Of a DNA stretch of 64,000 nt, positions 1-9,921 are shown piece by piece; positions within the stretch are counted from its first letter, which is position 1; each line of letters starts with the position of its first letter. Source of the stretch: Candidatus Fredericiella danica (GTDB lineage: Bacteria; Chloroflexota; Anaerolineae; Caldilineales; Caldilineaceae); contig JADJPH010000002.1 in the NCBI GenBank assembly GCA_016713335.1, positions 186,001 to 250,000 of the forward strand. Reading direction: 5' to 3'. Below the pieces are notes generated by a model, which worked only from the letters and a program-made list of their open reading frames with translations, searched no databases and had not been told where the DNA came from. The translations under genes and the position numbers were made by a program.

Positions 1-2319
1 CTTCGTTCCAGCGGAGCACACGGCTGAAATCCTGCATCAATTCGCCAAAAATGCGTGCAGCATCAGCGCTAATTTGGCGAATCAATGCAAGCGTGATGTA
101 GGGTCCGCTTTGCCTTAAGGCGCTTCGTACTGAGTCGATGCAAGCTCTGTAAGGTCGCGCTCCTGATCCGACATCAGCATTGAAAGGCGCGCCGTAATGC
201 TCGCTTGTTCGCCGCGAATCAATTGTCCATCCGATAATAACCGCGCATACTTGACTGGGTCAAACTCCGCTTGTGCAGACTCTAGCTTGTGATCCAGCTC
301 AGAAAGCTCACGATTTGAAGCTGAAAGCGTCTTTGTCAGGCGCTCGACCTCCGCGGCGAGGTCACCGGTGCGGTCTGCAAGGCGTTGGTTGCTTAATACA
401 GATTGATAATCCGCATTTGTAGACGCCAGTTCGGTCGTAGTGACCTGCAAATCGGCATCGAGCGCTGCAAATGCTTGCAATTGGGTTCCCTGTGTCGTAA
501 GTTTTGTTGCGATTTCGTTCTTGCGTTTCGTAAGGTTTTCAAACGCTTGCGCCACGGTGGGGTAGCGTGCGGCCTGCTGCGCAGCCAGTGCCGAGCGCTG
601 GCGTGGGTTGTTACGGGTTTGTAGCGCTTCGCTGATCCTGGCGAGTTGATCCGGAGTGGATGCCAGGCTGGCGTACTCTGTTTCCAGGCTGGTGACGGCA
701 TCTTCTGCCTGCTGGGCGAGTTGATCTGCGTCCTCCACATCGACCGCGCGCGGTAGACCCTGGAGTTCAGCCTGTAACTGTTGTTGTTCGAGCACATGCG
801 CCTGGAGCTCAGCGTCATGTTCTTTCTGCTGCGCCTTTATGGCGGTGTATTCAGTGCGCAGCGCCGCAATGCGCGTCTCGTTCTCTCGGAGTACAGTGGC
901 GCGATGCGTCGCCGTGAGGGGTTGGGCACACACCGGGCATCGGGCATCCGCGTTGGTGGTATCTAGCAACGAGTTTTGTTGTTTGATGCGGTCGGCCTCA
1001 AATTGAATGGTCGCCAGCCTTGCCTTCCGGTCGTCGCTGTTGGCGCGCAGCGCGTTGATTTCGCTTTCCACTTGTTGTAGGCGTGTCTGTGCACCTTCGA
1101 CGCGGCTGAACTGGTTCGCCAAGTGCTGCCATCTTTGTCGATGTCGCGTTTGTTGCCCGTGTAGGGTGCGAATCTGCTGTTCTAGCTCCGCGTGGCGAAG
1201 CATTGCCAGACGCGTCCGCTCGTATTTCTCTTCCAGTGCCGTCTGTTGCTCCACTTCGGGCGCCAACTGCGCGACAAGTTGCGCCGCCTCTGCGGCTGCC
1301 AACAGTGCTGTTTCCTGGACCTTGAGTTCAGCATCGACCGCGGCAAGTGTACGATCGGTGGCGGCGAATTCGCCGAACAGCCGTTGGCGCTCCTGGAGTT
1401 GCTCGTCGAGTTGCAACTTGCGACTCTGCGCCGCTTGATGGCGCAGGCACCCAGGCATCGCCTGGTTGACGTTGTGCTGCGCCTCTTCGGCCTCCGCGTG
1501 TGAGCGTTGTGCGACGGCTAGTTGGTGTTCGAGCGCCCTGTACCGTTCAGCCAGGCGCACACTTTCGGCACGCAGGCGCTCGGTTTCGGTTCGGAGGGCA
1601 TCCTGCGTCTGGAAGAGGATGTCCATTTCTTCGAGGCGTGAGGTGACCAGCCGGAGTCCATTTTGGGCGACGCCAATCGCTACGGTGCGTTCGCTTGTTG
1701 CGTTGGTGAGGATGGGAAGGCGTTCGAGGCGTGCTTCCAGGATGGCCACATTCTGTTCAATGGCCATGCGCCGATCCTTGAGTAGGTTGCGCGGCTCGAG
1801 CAACTTGTCGAATGCCGCTTTGTATTCTTCTACCTGGAGCAGCCGATCAAAGATTGGCTTGCGCTGCGAAGGGGATTGGAGGAAAGCTGAAGTCAGCGAG
1901 CCTTGAGGAACGCCGATGGCGTCTTCAAAGATGAACTTGAGGTCGGCTGCCGGATCAATCCCTGCATGGCGGCGCACAAAGGCAAGCACATCGGCGCGGC
2001 CCTCACACAACTTGTGCTGCAGTTCGACATCGTACACGAAGTAAGCGTGCGATCCACCGAAACGGCGTTCTACTCGGTAAGGGCGTTCGTCATAACTGCT
2101 TAGAAATGTAACCGCGACGCTGCCTGTCCGCGCACCCTCGCGCAGAAACTCGGTGCTTTTGTAGGCGAGGCTATCAAAGAGGGCGAAGCCAATGGCTTCA
2201 AGCAGGGTGCTTTTGCCGGCGCCGTTACGGCCGACAATCGAATTGACGCCGGGGGCAAATGCCACCGTGGCGCGTTCATAGCTCTTGATGTTGTCGAGGT
2301 CGAGCGATAGCAGTTGCAT
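1..2319 (-). CDS. sbcC: SbcC/Rad50-type exonuclease ATPase subunit, C-terminus off the window, one frameshift
   Basis: SbcC is the SMC-like ATPase partner of the SbcD nuclease and processes DNA ends and hairpins in the cytoplasm. The N-terminus (start at 2319) carries Walker A GRNGAGKST at about residues 30–38, then long coiled-coil-rich stretches around a CPVC zinc hook near residue 455, as in Rad50. The open frame stops at 115, but positions 1–114 on the same strand, in another frame, encode family-like C-terminal sequence (GPYITLALIRQ, then ARIFGELMQDFS). One indel near 115–120 therefore breaks the gene. Walker B and the signature motif would lie beyond position 1. It sits 17 bp downstream of sbcD in the same operon. 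Confidence 0.9.
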
Positions 2320-2336
2320 GGGATCAGTTCACCCAT

Positions 2337-3717
2337 TCAGGATTCAATGCTTTTCTCAGCCGGGGACGTTGAATCGGATTGGCTGTCGTCTTTGCTCTGA
2401 GCGATGCGCGCCGCCATGGTGTCGATGATCGCTTCCGGTGAGGCGCCGTTCAGCGCCAGTTGCTTCAACTCCACGGTGAGTTGGGCCCAGGCGACGCTGT
2501 TGGGGGCATACCGTGCGTCACGGGCGAAGATGCCACTGATCACGGTGCGTTCCAATTCGGCGCGGGTTTGCGTGGCATCAAATTCAATCTCAAACGCCGT
2601 TGCCTGCGTCAGGTTCTTTACGATCGCCACCAGTGGAGAAAATGCTGTTTCAAGCGCCTGTTCGATTGCACCAAAGTCGAGTGCGCTGCGGTCAAACGCC
2701 AGTACGCCGGAAAGGTAAAGTTCGACGATGGGGGCGCCAAATTCTTGCGTCTTCTTGCTCTTGAGTTCGGTATTCAGTTTCGCTGCACTACGCGTCAGGA
2801 ACTCGACGAGGGCCGCCATCAAGGCTTCCGTCGTGGCGAATGTGTCGCAGTCAAACGTGTAGAGGCGGCAAGCGCGGCGTGGCGTAATGCCCACAGTGTA
2901 GTGGTGGCGCGGCGCCGCCCCTGGCTGGTGCTCGCGTTTTTCCGTGTCTGCCTCAACCAGCAAGTACCCTCGCTCACGCCAGAAGGCTTCGGCAACGGAG
3001 CAGTTTTCGGGGCTACCCGGATTGAAGATCCAGTTATCCAATTGGTATGGTTTGTGAAAATGGCCCAGTGCCAGGTAGTCGACCTTGAGTGGAGTGGCTC
3101 CCATTGGCTGTATGTGAGACCGCCGGCCTTATCGTCGAGTTGCCCTCCACGCCTGCATGCGCCACAAAGATCGTATAGCCGACCCCAGTTCGATCGATTT
3201 CGCTGATCGCTTGTGCGTATTCGGCAACTGCAAGCGCCGTACCTGAGCCATAATAACGCAAGCCATGGATACGCAGACCGCCCTGCAGGTCGATGTAGGA
3301 TCCTTGCCGGCGCCGGGGCTCCCACGGCCGCAATTGCGGCTTGCCGTCGACGAATTCGGCGTCGAGCAGGATCAAAAGATCCTGTAGTGCCAGAAACTTC
3401 ATCCAGCCGATCGTTTCTTCGTAGTACGATCGCTCATGATTACCCTCGACGGCAATACATGGGATTTTCTTGTCACGTAGGCGCTGCAGGGCGCGGACTG
3501 CCTGATTCAGCGTCAGCGCATCGATTGACCGCTTATGAAAGAGGTCGCCGGCAAGGATCACGAAATCGACCGCGCGCGCTGCGCGTGTGTCACCGCCATC
3601 GATTGCTTTGTCGACGATCGCATTGAAGGCGTGCGCAAAGTCGTTAAAGCGTTCCTTCCGACCATATTGTTGGTACCCGAGATGAATGTCGGCGCAGTGC
3701 AGAAAGCGGGTGATCAT
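2337..3717 (-). CDS. sbcD: SbcD/Mre11-type DNA nuclease subunit, frameshifted
   Basis: This is the metallophosphoesterase subunit of the SbcCD nuclease. The calcineurin-like motifs are visible in order: ADIHLGY, GDLFHKRS, GNHER, a VAHAG element, then GHFHK after the break. The N-terminal part (3717 to about 3110) and the C-terminal part (about 3104 to 2337) are in different frames, so one indel lies near 3105–3140. The ATG at 3717 starts MITRFLHCADIH. Its ATG overlaps the TGA of the upstream GNAT gene (ATGA), which suggests translational coupling, and sbcC follows directly. Longer upstream starts would overlap the GNAT gene and are not needed. Confidence 0.9.
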
Positions 3718-4737
3718 GCGTCGCCGTGCCCATCCACGCGCAACCGCATGGTCAGCAACGTGCGCTGCACGGTAAATCCGGCGGATTGTAGCCAATCGAT
3801 TGCGGGGGTCTCATCGGTGTTGAGGCTCAATGCCACCGGCATCCGCGGATAGCTGCGGAGCGAGGCGAGCGCCCAATCCAACAATGCGATGTCATGGTAA
3901 CCGTAGTGTTCGGGGCGCGTCCACAATTGGATTTGATGTTCGCCACCCCACCGCTGTGCGGTGAGGATTGCCGCCGCTTCAAAGCGCGGCGACACTTGCA
4001 CGGCGCGGCGGAGGGTGGTGCGCTGTCCGAGCACGCGGCGCAGCCACTCGCCTGCCTGATCCTCGAAGGTCAGTTCGAAGTCGTTGCGGCGGAGGGCTCG
4101 CCACCACTGTGCTTGCGCCCCCAGTTGGTGATTGGCCAATTCGTAGAGCGGTTGCCAATCCGATGCAGAAAACTCGACCAGGGTGGTTCGTGAATGGGAG
4201 CCAGGGCAGCACCGGGGAGGCCGCGCGTAGTTCGGCGATGCCGCTGATCGTTTCAAAACCCAGGCTGTCGTACAGGCCGCGGGCGACGTTGTTCCGGGCA
4301 TAGACTTGGAGAACGGCCCATTGTCCGCCACAACTGGCGACATGATCGATAGCCGTTTCCATCAACTGGCGTGAAATGCCGCGGCCGCGGTGGCTGGGCG
4401 CCACCGCAACATTGGCGATTTGCCAGCGGTTGCCGTTGCGATCGGCGCGCTGGACGGTGACGTTGCCGACGACACTGCCGCGCTCGACCCAGACGAAGCC
4501 GTTCAGCATCTCGCTGAAGTCGCCGGTGCTGCGATTGACCACGCCCAGGATCCCGCTGAAGTGGCTCATGAAGCGCATTTCGCGCAATGCAGCGGCGCCC
4601 CGATCATCCAATTCCGTGGCGAAGGCGACCGAGATCAGTTCTGCCACGGAGCGCAGGTCGCGACCAATATCGAACGGGCGGATTCCCGTGTCAAGTGCCC
4701 GATCGAATTGGCGGCCTGGTGCGTGGATGGCTGTCAT
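3714..4737 (-). CDS. GNAT N-acetyltransferase, probably two tandem GNAT domains, frameshifted
   Basis: The N-terminal half contains a GNAT core: the acetyl-CoA loop RGRG in VAVAPSHRGRGIS, then the typical ARNNVARGLYDSLGF helix. Near 4190 the frame changes. The C-terminal half continues as a second, more divergent GNAT-like region ending NTDETPAIDWLQSAGF. The combined length of about 340 residues fits double-GNAT acetyltransferases of the MshD type. The substrate cannot be told from sequence. It lies 6 bp after grpE and overlaps sbcD by four bases, so it is part of the hrcA–grpE–sbcDC transcription unit. Confidence 0.75.
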
Positions 4738-4743
4738 ACTTGT

Positions 4744-5331
4744 TTATTGGGCAATCCGAACCAGGGCGGGGCGGAGGACGCGCCCCTTGTGCGTATAGCC
4801 GGCACGCAAAGTAGCAATAATGTAATTGCTGGGCACCGTGTCACTCGGCTCGCTGCCGATCGCTTCATGGAGGGTTGGGTCAAATTCGCCATCCAGCGGG
4901 ATGATAACGACACCTTCTTCATCAAGGAGCCCGTGGAGTTTCTTCTGGATCTGGCGAAAACCTTCGACCCATGAATCTGCGGACGGATCCAACTCGTCCG
5001 GCACATTTGCAAAGGCGAGATCAAAGTCATCGACCACCGGTAGTAGGCGTTTGATCAGGTGCGCACTGGCGCGATCGATTTCTTCCGCCAATTGTTTGTC
5101 CAGCCGGCGCCGGCTGTTCTGAAAATCGGCAGCCATGCGCTGGATTTTGTCTTGCAACTCCTGCGTGTACAACTGTTCGTCTTCTAAGTCCCGCTCCAGG
5201 CGCCGGATCTTCTTTGCATAATCCGGCGTTTCGACCGCGGGTTCAGGGGCGGGTTGCTCCGCATCGACTGGGGTCGGGGTGTCAGGGGTTTCGAGTTCTT
5301 CTGCTGCTGCTTGTTGTTCTGAGTTTGACAT
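4744..5331 (-). CDS. grpE: GrpE nucleotide exchange factor of DnaK
   Basis: GrpE releases ADP from DnaK in the cytosolic Hsp70 cycle. The 195-residue protein has an acidic, Pro/Glu-rich disordered N-terminus (about 1–35), a long coiled coil (about 37–85, with AADFQNSRRRLDKQ) and the conserved C-terminal beta domain with FDPTLHEAIG and a GYTHKGRVLRPALV ending. Length and motifs are normal and the frame is intact. It starts 5 bp after the hrcA stop codon. dnaK and dnaJ are not in the window, so the usual hrcA–grpE–dnaK–dnaJ order is interrupted here by the GNAT and sbcDC genes. Confidence 0.96.
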   Translation of the reverse strand: MSNSEQQAAAEELETPDTPTPVDAEQPAPEPAVETPDYAKKIRRLERDLEDEQLYTQELQDKIQRMAADFQNSRRRLDKQLAEEIDRASAHLIKRLLPVVDDFDLAFANVPDELDPSADSWVEGFRQIQKKLHGLLDEEGVVIIPLDGEFDPTLHEAIGSEPSDTVPSNYIIATLRAGYTHKGRVLRPALVRIAQ

Positions 5332-5336
5332 AATTT

Positions 5337-6383
5337 TTATGAACCGTAGATGTCTTCCACCATCTCACTCATGATATTCGATACAAATCGGACAGCGCCG
5401 ATGGTGCGCCCGTAACCCATCCGCACAGGACCGACGACGCCAAGCACGCCGGTGACCTGGTCGCCGATGCCATAATGCGCAAGCACGATACTCATATCGC
5501 GCAACGCCTCATAGCGCCCATCGCCTGCAATGACTACATGAACGGCATTGCGGGCGGGGTAGTCGCCGACAAGTTGTTCGATGATTGAAGGGTGTTCAAG
5601 CACTTGCACGATCTTGCGTACAGTCTGACCTTCCGCGAATTCCGGTGCTGACAACACTTCGGTGAGCCCATCGCGGTAGAGTTGCCCGCTGCCTTGATCG
5701 TCAAGGCGCTGCATGGTGTCGAGCACCAGCGCCGCCACCTGGCAGGCAAACGGAGAGAGCTTGGCATAGGTGAGCCGAATACTCGCCGCGTCGCTGCCCA
5801 CGAGGTGGGCGTTAAGTTCGTTGCTGATACGGCTTAACTCGCCTTGTTCTACGTCGTCGTCCAGATCAAGCACCTGTTGCTTGACTGCGCCATCCTGGAG
5901 CACCAGCACAAGCAACACCTTGGTGGTGTGGATATGGACAAGTTCCATGTGTTTGAAGCGACTCCGGGTGGCTCTAGGGGCAGTGGCGAGGGCGGCGCCG
6001 TGGGAAGTTCGCGCCAGGACTGCGGTGCCCACGCGCAGCCACTGATCGATGTCCTGGCGCACGCGGCCGAATTCGTGTCGAATGGCGTTTTGTTCGGTAG
6101 CTGCGAGCGCCGGTTCTGCCAGCAGGTGGTGCACATAGAAGCGGAAGCCTAATTCTGTAGGCACGCGGCCGGCGCTGATGTGCGGGTGCGTCAGCAATCC
6201 GAGTCGCTCCAGGGCTGCGAGATCGTTGCGGATTGTGGCCGGACTGACGCCGAGATCGTGGTGCGCGACAATGACTGCGCTGCCCACCGGCTGCGCAGAG
6301 TCGACATATTCTTGAATCACGATGCTGAGCACGCGGCGCTGGCGTTCACTCAGTGCATCAAGCGGAATCAGTTCATCAGGCAT
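5337..6383 (-). CDS. hrcA: Heat-inducible transcription repressor HrcA
   Basis: HrcA represses chaperone operons by binding CIRCE inverted repeats and is controlled by GroE. The 348-residue protein has the N-terminal winged helix (LSERQRRVLSIVIQEYVDS, then VSPATIRNDLAALE and the AGRVPTELGFRFYV wing) and the C-terminal GAF-like dimer and inserted domains, ending with MGYGRTIGAVRFV. The frame is intact. Only 22 bp separate it from the upstream glycosyltransferase gene, and I see no CIRCE element there, so in this window it does not appear to sit behind its own heat-shock operator. Confidence 0.95.
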   Translation of the reverse strand: MPDELIPLDALSERQRRVLSIVIQEYVDSAQPVGSAVIVAHHDLGVSPATIRNDLAALERLGLLTHPHISAGRVPTELGFRFYVHHLLAEPALAATEQNAIRHEFGRVRQDIDQWLRVGTAVLARTSHGAALATAPRATRSRFKHMELVHIHTTKVLLVLVLQDGAVKQQVLDLDDDVEQGELSRISNELNAHLVGSDAASIRLTYAKLSPFACQVAALVLDTMQRLDDQGSGQLYRDGLTEVLSAPEFAEGQTVRKIVQVLEHPSIIEQLVGDYPARNAVHVVIAGDGRYEALRDMSIVLAHYGIGDQVTGVLGVVGPVRMGYGRTIGAVRFVSNIMSEMVEDIYGS

Positions 6384-6405
6384 AACAATCGTTCAAGCGA
6401 CCCCA

Positions 6406-7872
6406 TTAATAGGCATTTTGATTCGTGCCGAACAGAGTTTGCAGGACGGTCCGAATCAAGATTTTCATATCCAGGCCAATCGACCAGTTCTCGATATACC
6501 AGAGATCGTACTTGGTGCGTTCCACGACTGACGTGTCACCGCGCAGACCGTTGACCTGTGCCCAGCCTGTCAGCCCCGCCTTTTCGCGGTGCCGATCCAT
6601 ATAGCGAGGAATGATTTGGCGGAATTGTTCCACATAGACAGGTCGTTCTGGGCGTGGACCGACCAGACTCATGTCGCCCACCAGGACGTTGATCAGTTGC
6701 GGCAATTCATCGATGTTGAAACGGCGCAAAAACGCGCCCAACTTCGTCTTGCGCGGATCGTCGGGGATGGTCCAGCCCGGTCCGCCTGCCTCAGCATCCA
6801 TGCGCATTGAGCGGAACTTGATAATCTTGAAGGGGATGGCATCGAGGCCCATGCGTTCCTGCGTATAGAAGACGGGACCTGGACTATCGAGTTTCACCAG
6901 CAGCGCGGCCAGGAGCATGAATGGGCTCAGAAACACCAGACCGACGGCGCTAAGCAGGACATCCATCACGCGTTTGACAGTAAGTTTCCACCCTTGCAGT
7001 GCCACATCGCGTATGGTGAGGAGCGGCAGCCCACCCAAATCATCAATCGTTACTTCGCTCGCCATGAACTGGAAGACGTCGGGAAAGACCCGGATCCCAA
7101 CTTTTTCGCGTTCACAGAGACTGATGATGTTCACCAACTCTTGGTGGCTGCTTTCGGGCAGGCCAATCATCACTTCATCAATGCCGTATTTGTCGATGAC
7201 CCACGGTACATCGACCAGCGCACCCAATACGGGCACCGCGTTTGGCAGATTGGTCCGGTTGCCTTTACCGGCATCGATTACGCCGATGATTTGGTAACCG
7301 AGCTTGGGTTGATAAAGGATCTTGTGCACCAACATCTGGCCGATTTCACCGGCGCCGATCAGCAAGACCCGGTCGTCGCCGATGCCGCGTGCCTGTGCAA
7401 ACCATTGTGCTTGCGCATGCAGAAAACGGCCGATTGTGTCGAATAAGATCGTGAGTGCGGCGCCAATCAGGATGAAAGCGCGGTGGTATTCGAGATCGCG
7501 GAAGAGCAGTGTCAACAGCGCAACGGTAAGCAACGTAGCAAAGACGTTGTAGGTGATGATGTGGAAGAATTCATCGAGCAGGGTGGTTGGACGTCTGCGC
7601 TGGTACATGCGTTGCGCAAAATAGATTGTGATGAGGACCAATGTGTAAATCGTGGGGAGTGGCCAGAATTCGAGATATGGGCCAATCACAATCTCCGGGT
7701 TGCGCGCCAGGATTGCATGCGACGACCAGAATGCCAGGCTGATCGACAGGATATCGACCGCAGCCAGCGCCACCATGAACGCCAATTGGCCGCGTTTCAT
7801 TAATCCGCGGCGATGGCCCCGGCGCGCCACATAATCGGTCGGCGTTGGTGCTTCAGAAATGCTATTCTGCAT
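6406..7872 (-). CDS. Undecaprenyl-phosphate sugar phosphotransferase (exopolysaccharide initiating enzyme)
   Basis: Enzymes of this family transfer a sugar-1-phosphate to undecaprenyl phosphate at the inner face of the membrane to start polysaccharide repeat synthesis. The protein has about four N-terminal membrane helices, a Rossmann-like CoA-binding-fold middle region (DRVLLIGAGEIGQML), a fifth helix, and the catalytic bacterial sugar transferase domain with KFRSMRMDAE, DELPQLINVLVGDMS and LVGPRPERP. The ATG at 7872 is preferred over the TTG three bases upstream. The donor sugar is unknown. Next to a GT2 gene, it points to an envelope polysaccharide pathway. Confidence 0.9.
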   Translation of the reverse strand: MQNSISEAPTPTDYVARRGHRRGLMKRGQLAFMVALAAVDILSISLAFWSSHAILARNPEIVIGPYLEFWPLPTIYTLVLITIYFAQRMYQRRRPTTLLDEFFHIITYNVFATLLTVALLTLLFRDLEYHRAFILIGAALTILFDTIGRFLHAQAQWFAQARGIGDDRVLLIGAGEIGQMLVHKILYQPKLGYQIIGVIDAGKGNRTNLPNAVPVLGALVDVPWVIDKYGIDEVMIGLPESSHQELVNIISLCEREKVGIRVFPDVFQFMASEVTIDDLGGLPLLTIRDVALQGWKLTVKRVMDVLLSAVGLVFLSPFMLLAALLVKLDSPGPVFYTQERMGLDAIPFKIIKFRSMRMDAEAGGPGWTIPDDPRKTKLGAFLRRFNIDELPQLINVLVGDMSLVGPRPERPVYVEQFRQIIPRYMDRHREKAGLTGWAQVNGLRGDTSVVERTKYDLWYIENWSIGLDMKILIRTVLQTLFGTNQNAY

Positions 7873-7896
7873 CAAGCAAGGAACTGTATCTCACGA

Positions 7897-8866
7897 TCAA
7901 TGAGTGACCAGGGTGGGGACAGGCGCCGTTGGCTCGGCACGACCCCGACAGTAGCGCCACAAGTGGCGTGTCACGTCGAGGCCACCTTTGCCAACAATAC
8001 CGAGCATGATCGTCTTGTCCAGCACCCAATTGGTGTCCCGCTGGTGAGGTTTCCGGTAAAATAGCCACATCGCCTCATAAAAGTCGATGCGCTTTTGCAC
8101 TTTGCCGGCTTGCCGCCTCCTTGACATGCGTAATTTCAGTCTGACCATTGTACCAGACCTCCCAGCCAGCGTCCTTGATCCGCTTCGCCCAATCGAGGTC
8201 TTCTCCATACATAAAGAAGCGTTCGTCGAGCAACCCGGCCGCAAGGATGGCCTCGCGCCGAATCTGCATATATGCGCCGACCACTGAGTCGACGGGATGG
8301 ACTGCATCTTCTGGCAGATACTCCAGGTTGTAGGCGTTGAAACGCCTGCTTTGTGGAAAGAGCCGGCTCAGCCCCGTCATCCGGTAGAAGCTGACCTGGG
8401 GGGTAGGAAAGCTACGCCGGCAGGCGCGATCCAGGCTGCCATCCGGCCGGCGCACGCGCGGACCGGCAGCGCCAATGCGTGGATTGGCGTCCATGTATGC
8501 GGTCATTGCCGCCAGCGCAGTTGGCGGCGTCACCGTGTCCGGATTGAGAAGGAGCAGGTAGCGCGGCAGTTGTTCGGCAGGGAGCGGTGGCTGGTGATCA
8601 AAACCAAACCAGCGGATGCCGACGTTATTGCCGGCGCTATAGCCGACATTTGCCCGATTTGCGATCAAGTGAACTTCAGGGAATTCAGCGCGCACCATTT
8701 CCGCGCTACCGTCGTTGGATGCATTGTCGACCACGCAAATCCCGGCGCGGAGAGTGCCGCGCCGCTGTTGGAGCGAATGAAGGCAGTCTCGAAGAAGACC
8801 GCACGTATTATAGTTGAGGATCACGATCGCTAGGTCGAGCGGCGTGGCGTTTGCTTGCTCAGGCAT
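7897..8866 (-). CDS. GT2-family glycosyltransferase, frameshifted near the C-terminus
   Basis: This is a soluble or peripheral GT-A-fold transferase resembling rhamnosyl- and other polysaccharide glycosyltransferases. The N-terminus has the GT2 pattern AIVILNYNTCGLLRDCL, VVDNASNDGS, NVGYSAGNN, and the metal/nucleotide-site motif LLLNPDT. The acceptor-side motif MYGEDLDWAKRI is also present. The main open frame stops at 8075, but the family-typical C-terminal segment (FYEAMWLFYRKPH) is in the next frame down to 7897, so an indel lies near 8100. The sugar donor is unknown. It is adjacent and co-directional with the initiating sugar phosphotransferase. Confidence 0.85.
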
Positions 8867-8932
8867 GGCTATCCTTCAACAACGTCGCCCGCGGCGCGCT
8901 GGCTTGGCATTGTAGCATGGGAGTCGCTTAGC

Positions 8933-9784
8933 CTACAACCGCAGCATTTCCCGAAGGTCAAACACCGGGCCGTGGATACAGGCGCGCGTAAGGTGGCCGT
9001 TCGCCAGCGGCACGACACATGCCAGACAAGCGCCGTAGCCACAGGCGAGATCGGCATCCGGCAGCACAAAGACAGCACTGGTTCCAAGGCGCATTCCCGC
9101 CACGAGGGCGCCCAATTCGGCGAGCAAGTGATTTGGCAGGGCTGCGCACGTCTGGTCGGCCCACCGGATGCCATCGCTGGCAGGCTGGTGCCAATTTTCA
9201 GGCGAAACGGGGCGCAATTCGACGGCCATCGGTAGCCGGCGCCGCCACGACTCGGCGCTCTTTGACGTGATCAAGAACAGACTCACTCGGCATCCCCGAT
9301 CCAGTGCGGTTTCGACCAATGGCAGAAGCAGCAGGGCATGCAGGTCGTCTTCCAGCAGCAGCAGTCTTTGGGTTGTCAACGGCAAAGGAAAGCCATTGCC
9401 GTTAGGCCCAATGACGTTCAGCGCCTGACCGGGGTTCAGGTTTCCCAGCCAGCGCACGGCAGGGTCATCGGGCGCGGTGCGTACGAGCAGCCGGCAAACC
9501 TGGGCGCCGGCAGTTTCTGGCCTGGCGTGTGGGGCCTCGGTGAAAAAAAGTGGGCGCCGCAGGTAAAATTGCCAGTTTTCGGCGCGCTCGGCCGCGGTGG
9601 CGGCGCCGCATCGTGCGAGCAGGTAGCGACCCGCCAGTTGGCCCGGTGCGTGCTGTGGGGGCAGCGCCAAATGAATCTGCACCCCTCCATCATCCAGCAG
9701 TGCGGGGGCGGCAATGATGCCGGTTAGTGTCCCGTCCCCGTTCGGAGTGGGGTGGTCCGCGTCTGTCCAAAGCATTGATTTCAT
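8933..9784 (-). CDS. PyrK-like FAD/[2Fe-2S] electron transfer protein
   Basis: This resembles the electron-transfer subunit of dihydroorotate dehydrogenase B (PyrK) and related ferredoxin-NADP reductase-fold proteins. Visible features are an FAD-type motif (FYLRRPLFF, cf. LRRP of PyrK), a Rossmann-like second domain, and a C-terminal cysteine cluster C-x4-C-x2-C-x12-C ending CIHGPVFDL, which is the PyrK [2Fe-2S] pattern. No pyrD is next to it, so the partner enzyme is unknown. I chose the ATG at 9784; a TTG at 9892 would add 36 residues with no recognisable domain. It is divergent from the DUF58 gene. Confidence 0.75.
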   Translation of the reverse strand: MKSMLWTDADHPTPNGDGTLTGIIAAPALLDDGGVQIHLALPPQHAPGQLAGRYLLARCGAATAAERAENWQFYLRRPLFFTEAPHARPETAGAQVCRLLVRTAPDDPAVRWLGNLNPGQALNVIGPNGNGFPLPLTTQRLLLLEDDLHALLLLPLVETALDRGCRVSLFLITSKSAESWRRRLPMAVELRPVSPENWHQPASDGIRWADQTCAALPNHLLAELGALVAGMRLGTSAVFVLPDADLACGYGACLACVVPLANGHLTRACIHGPVFDLREMLRL

Positions 9785-9921
9785 GGTACTCTGAAATGGA
9801 TTGGTCACGCCCCACAAATGCGCCTTGATTTGGAATTTTGTCGACCAGGTGTCTCGGGGATCGATTGTGTCACGAAACACTTGACCAGCCAAATCGACTT
9901 CTAAGCAGAGTTACCGTTCCT

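Noticed and set aside
1466..1906. Plus-strand frames of 100–150 codons opposite sbcC.
   Set aside because: Shadow frames of the coiled-coil region, with low complexity and no ribosome sites.
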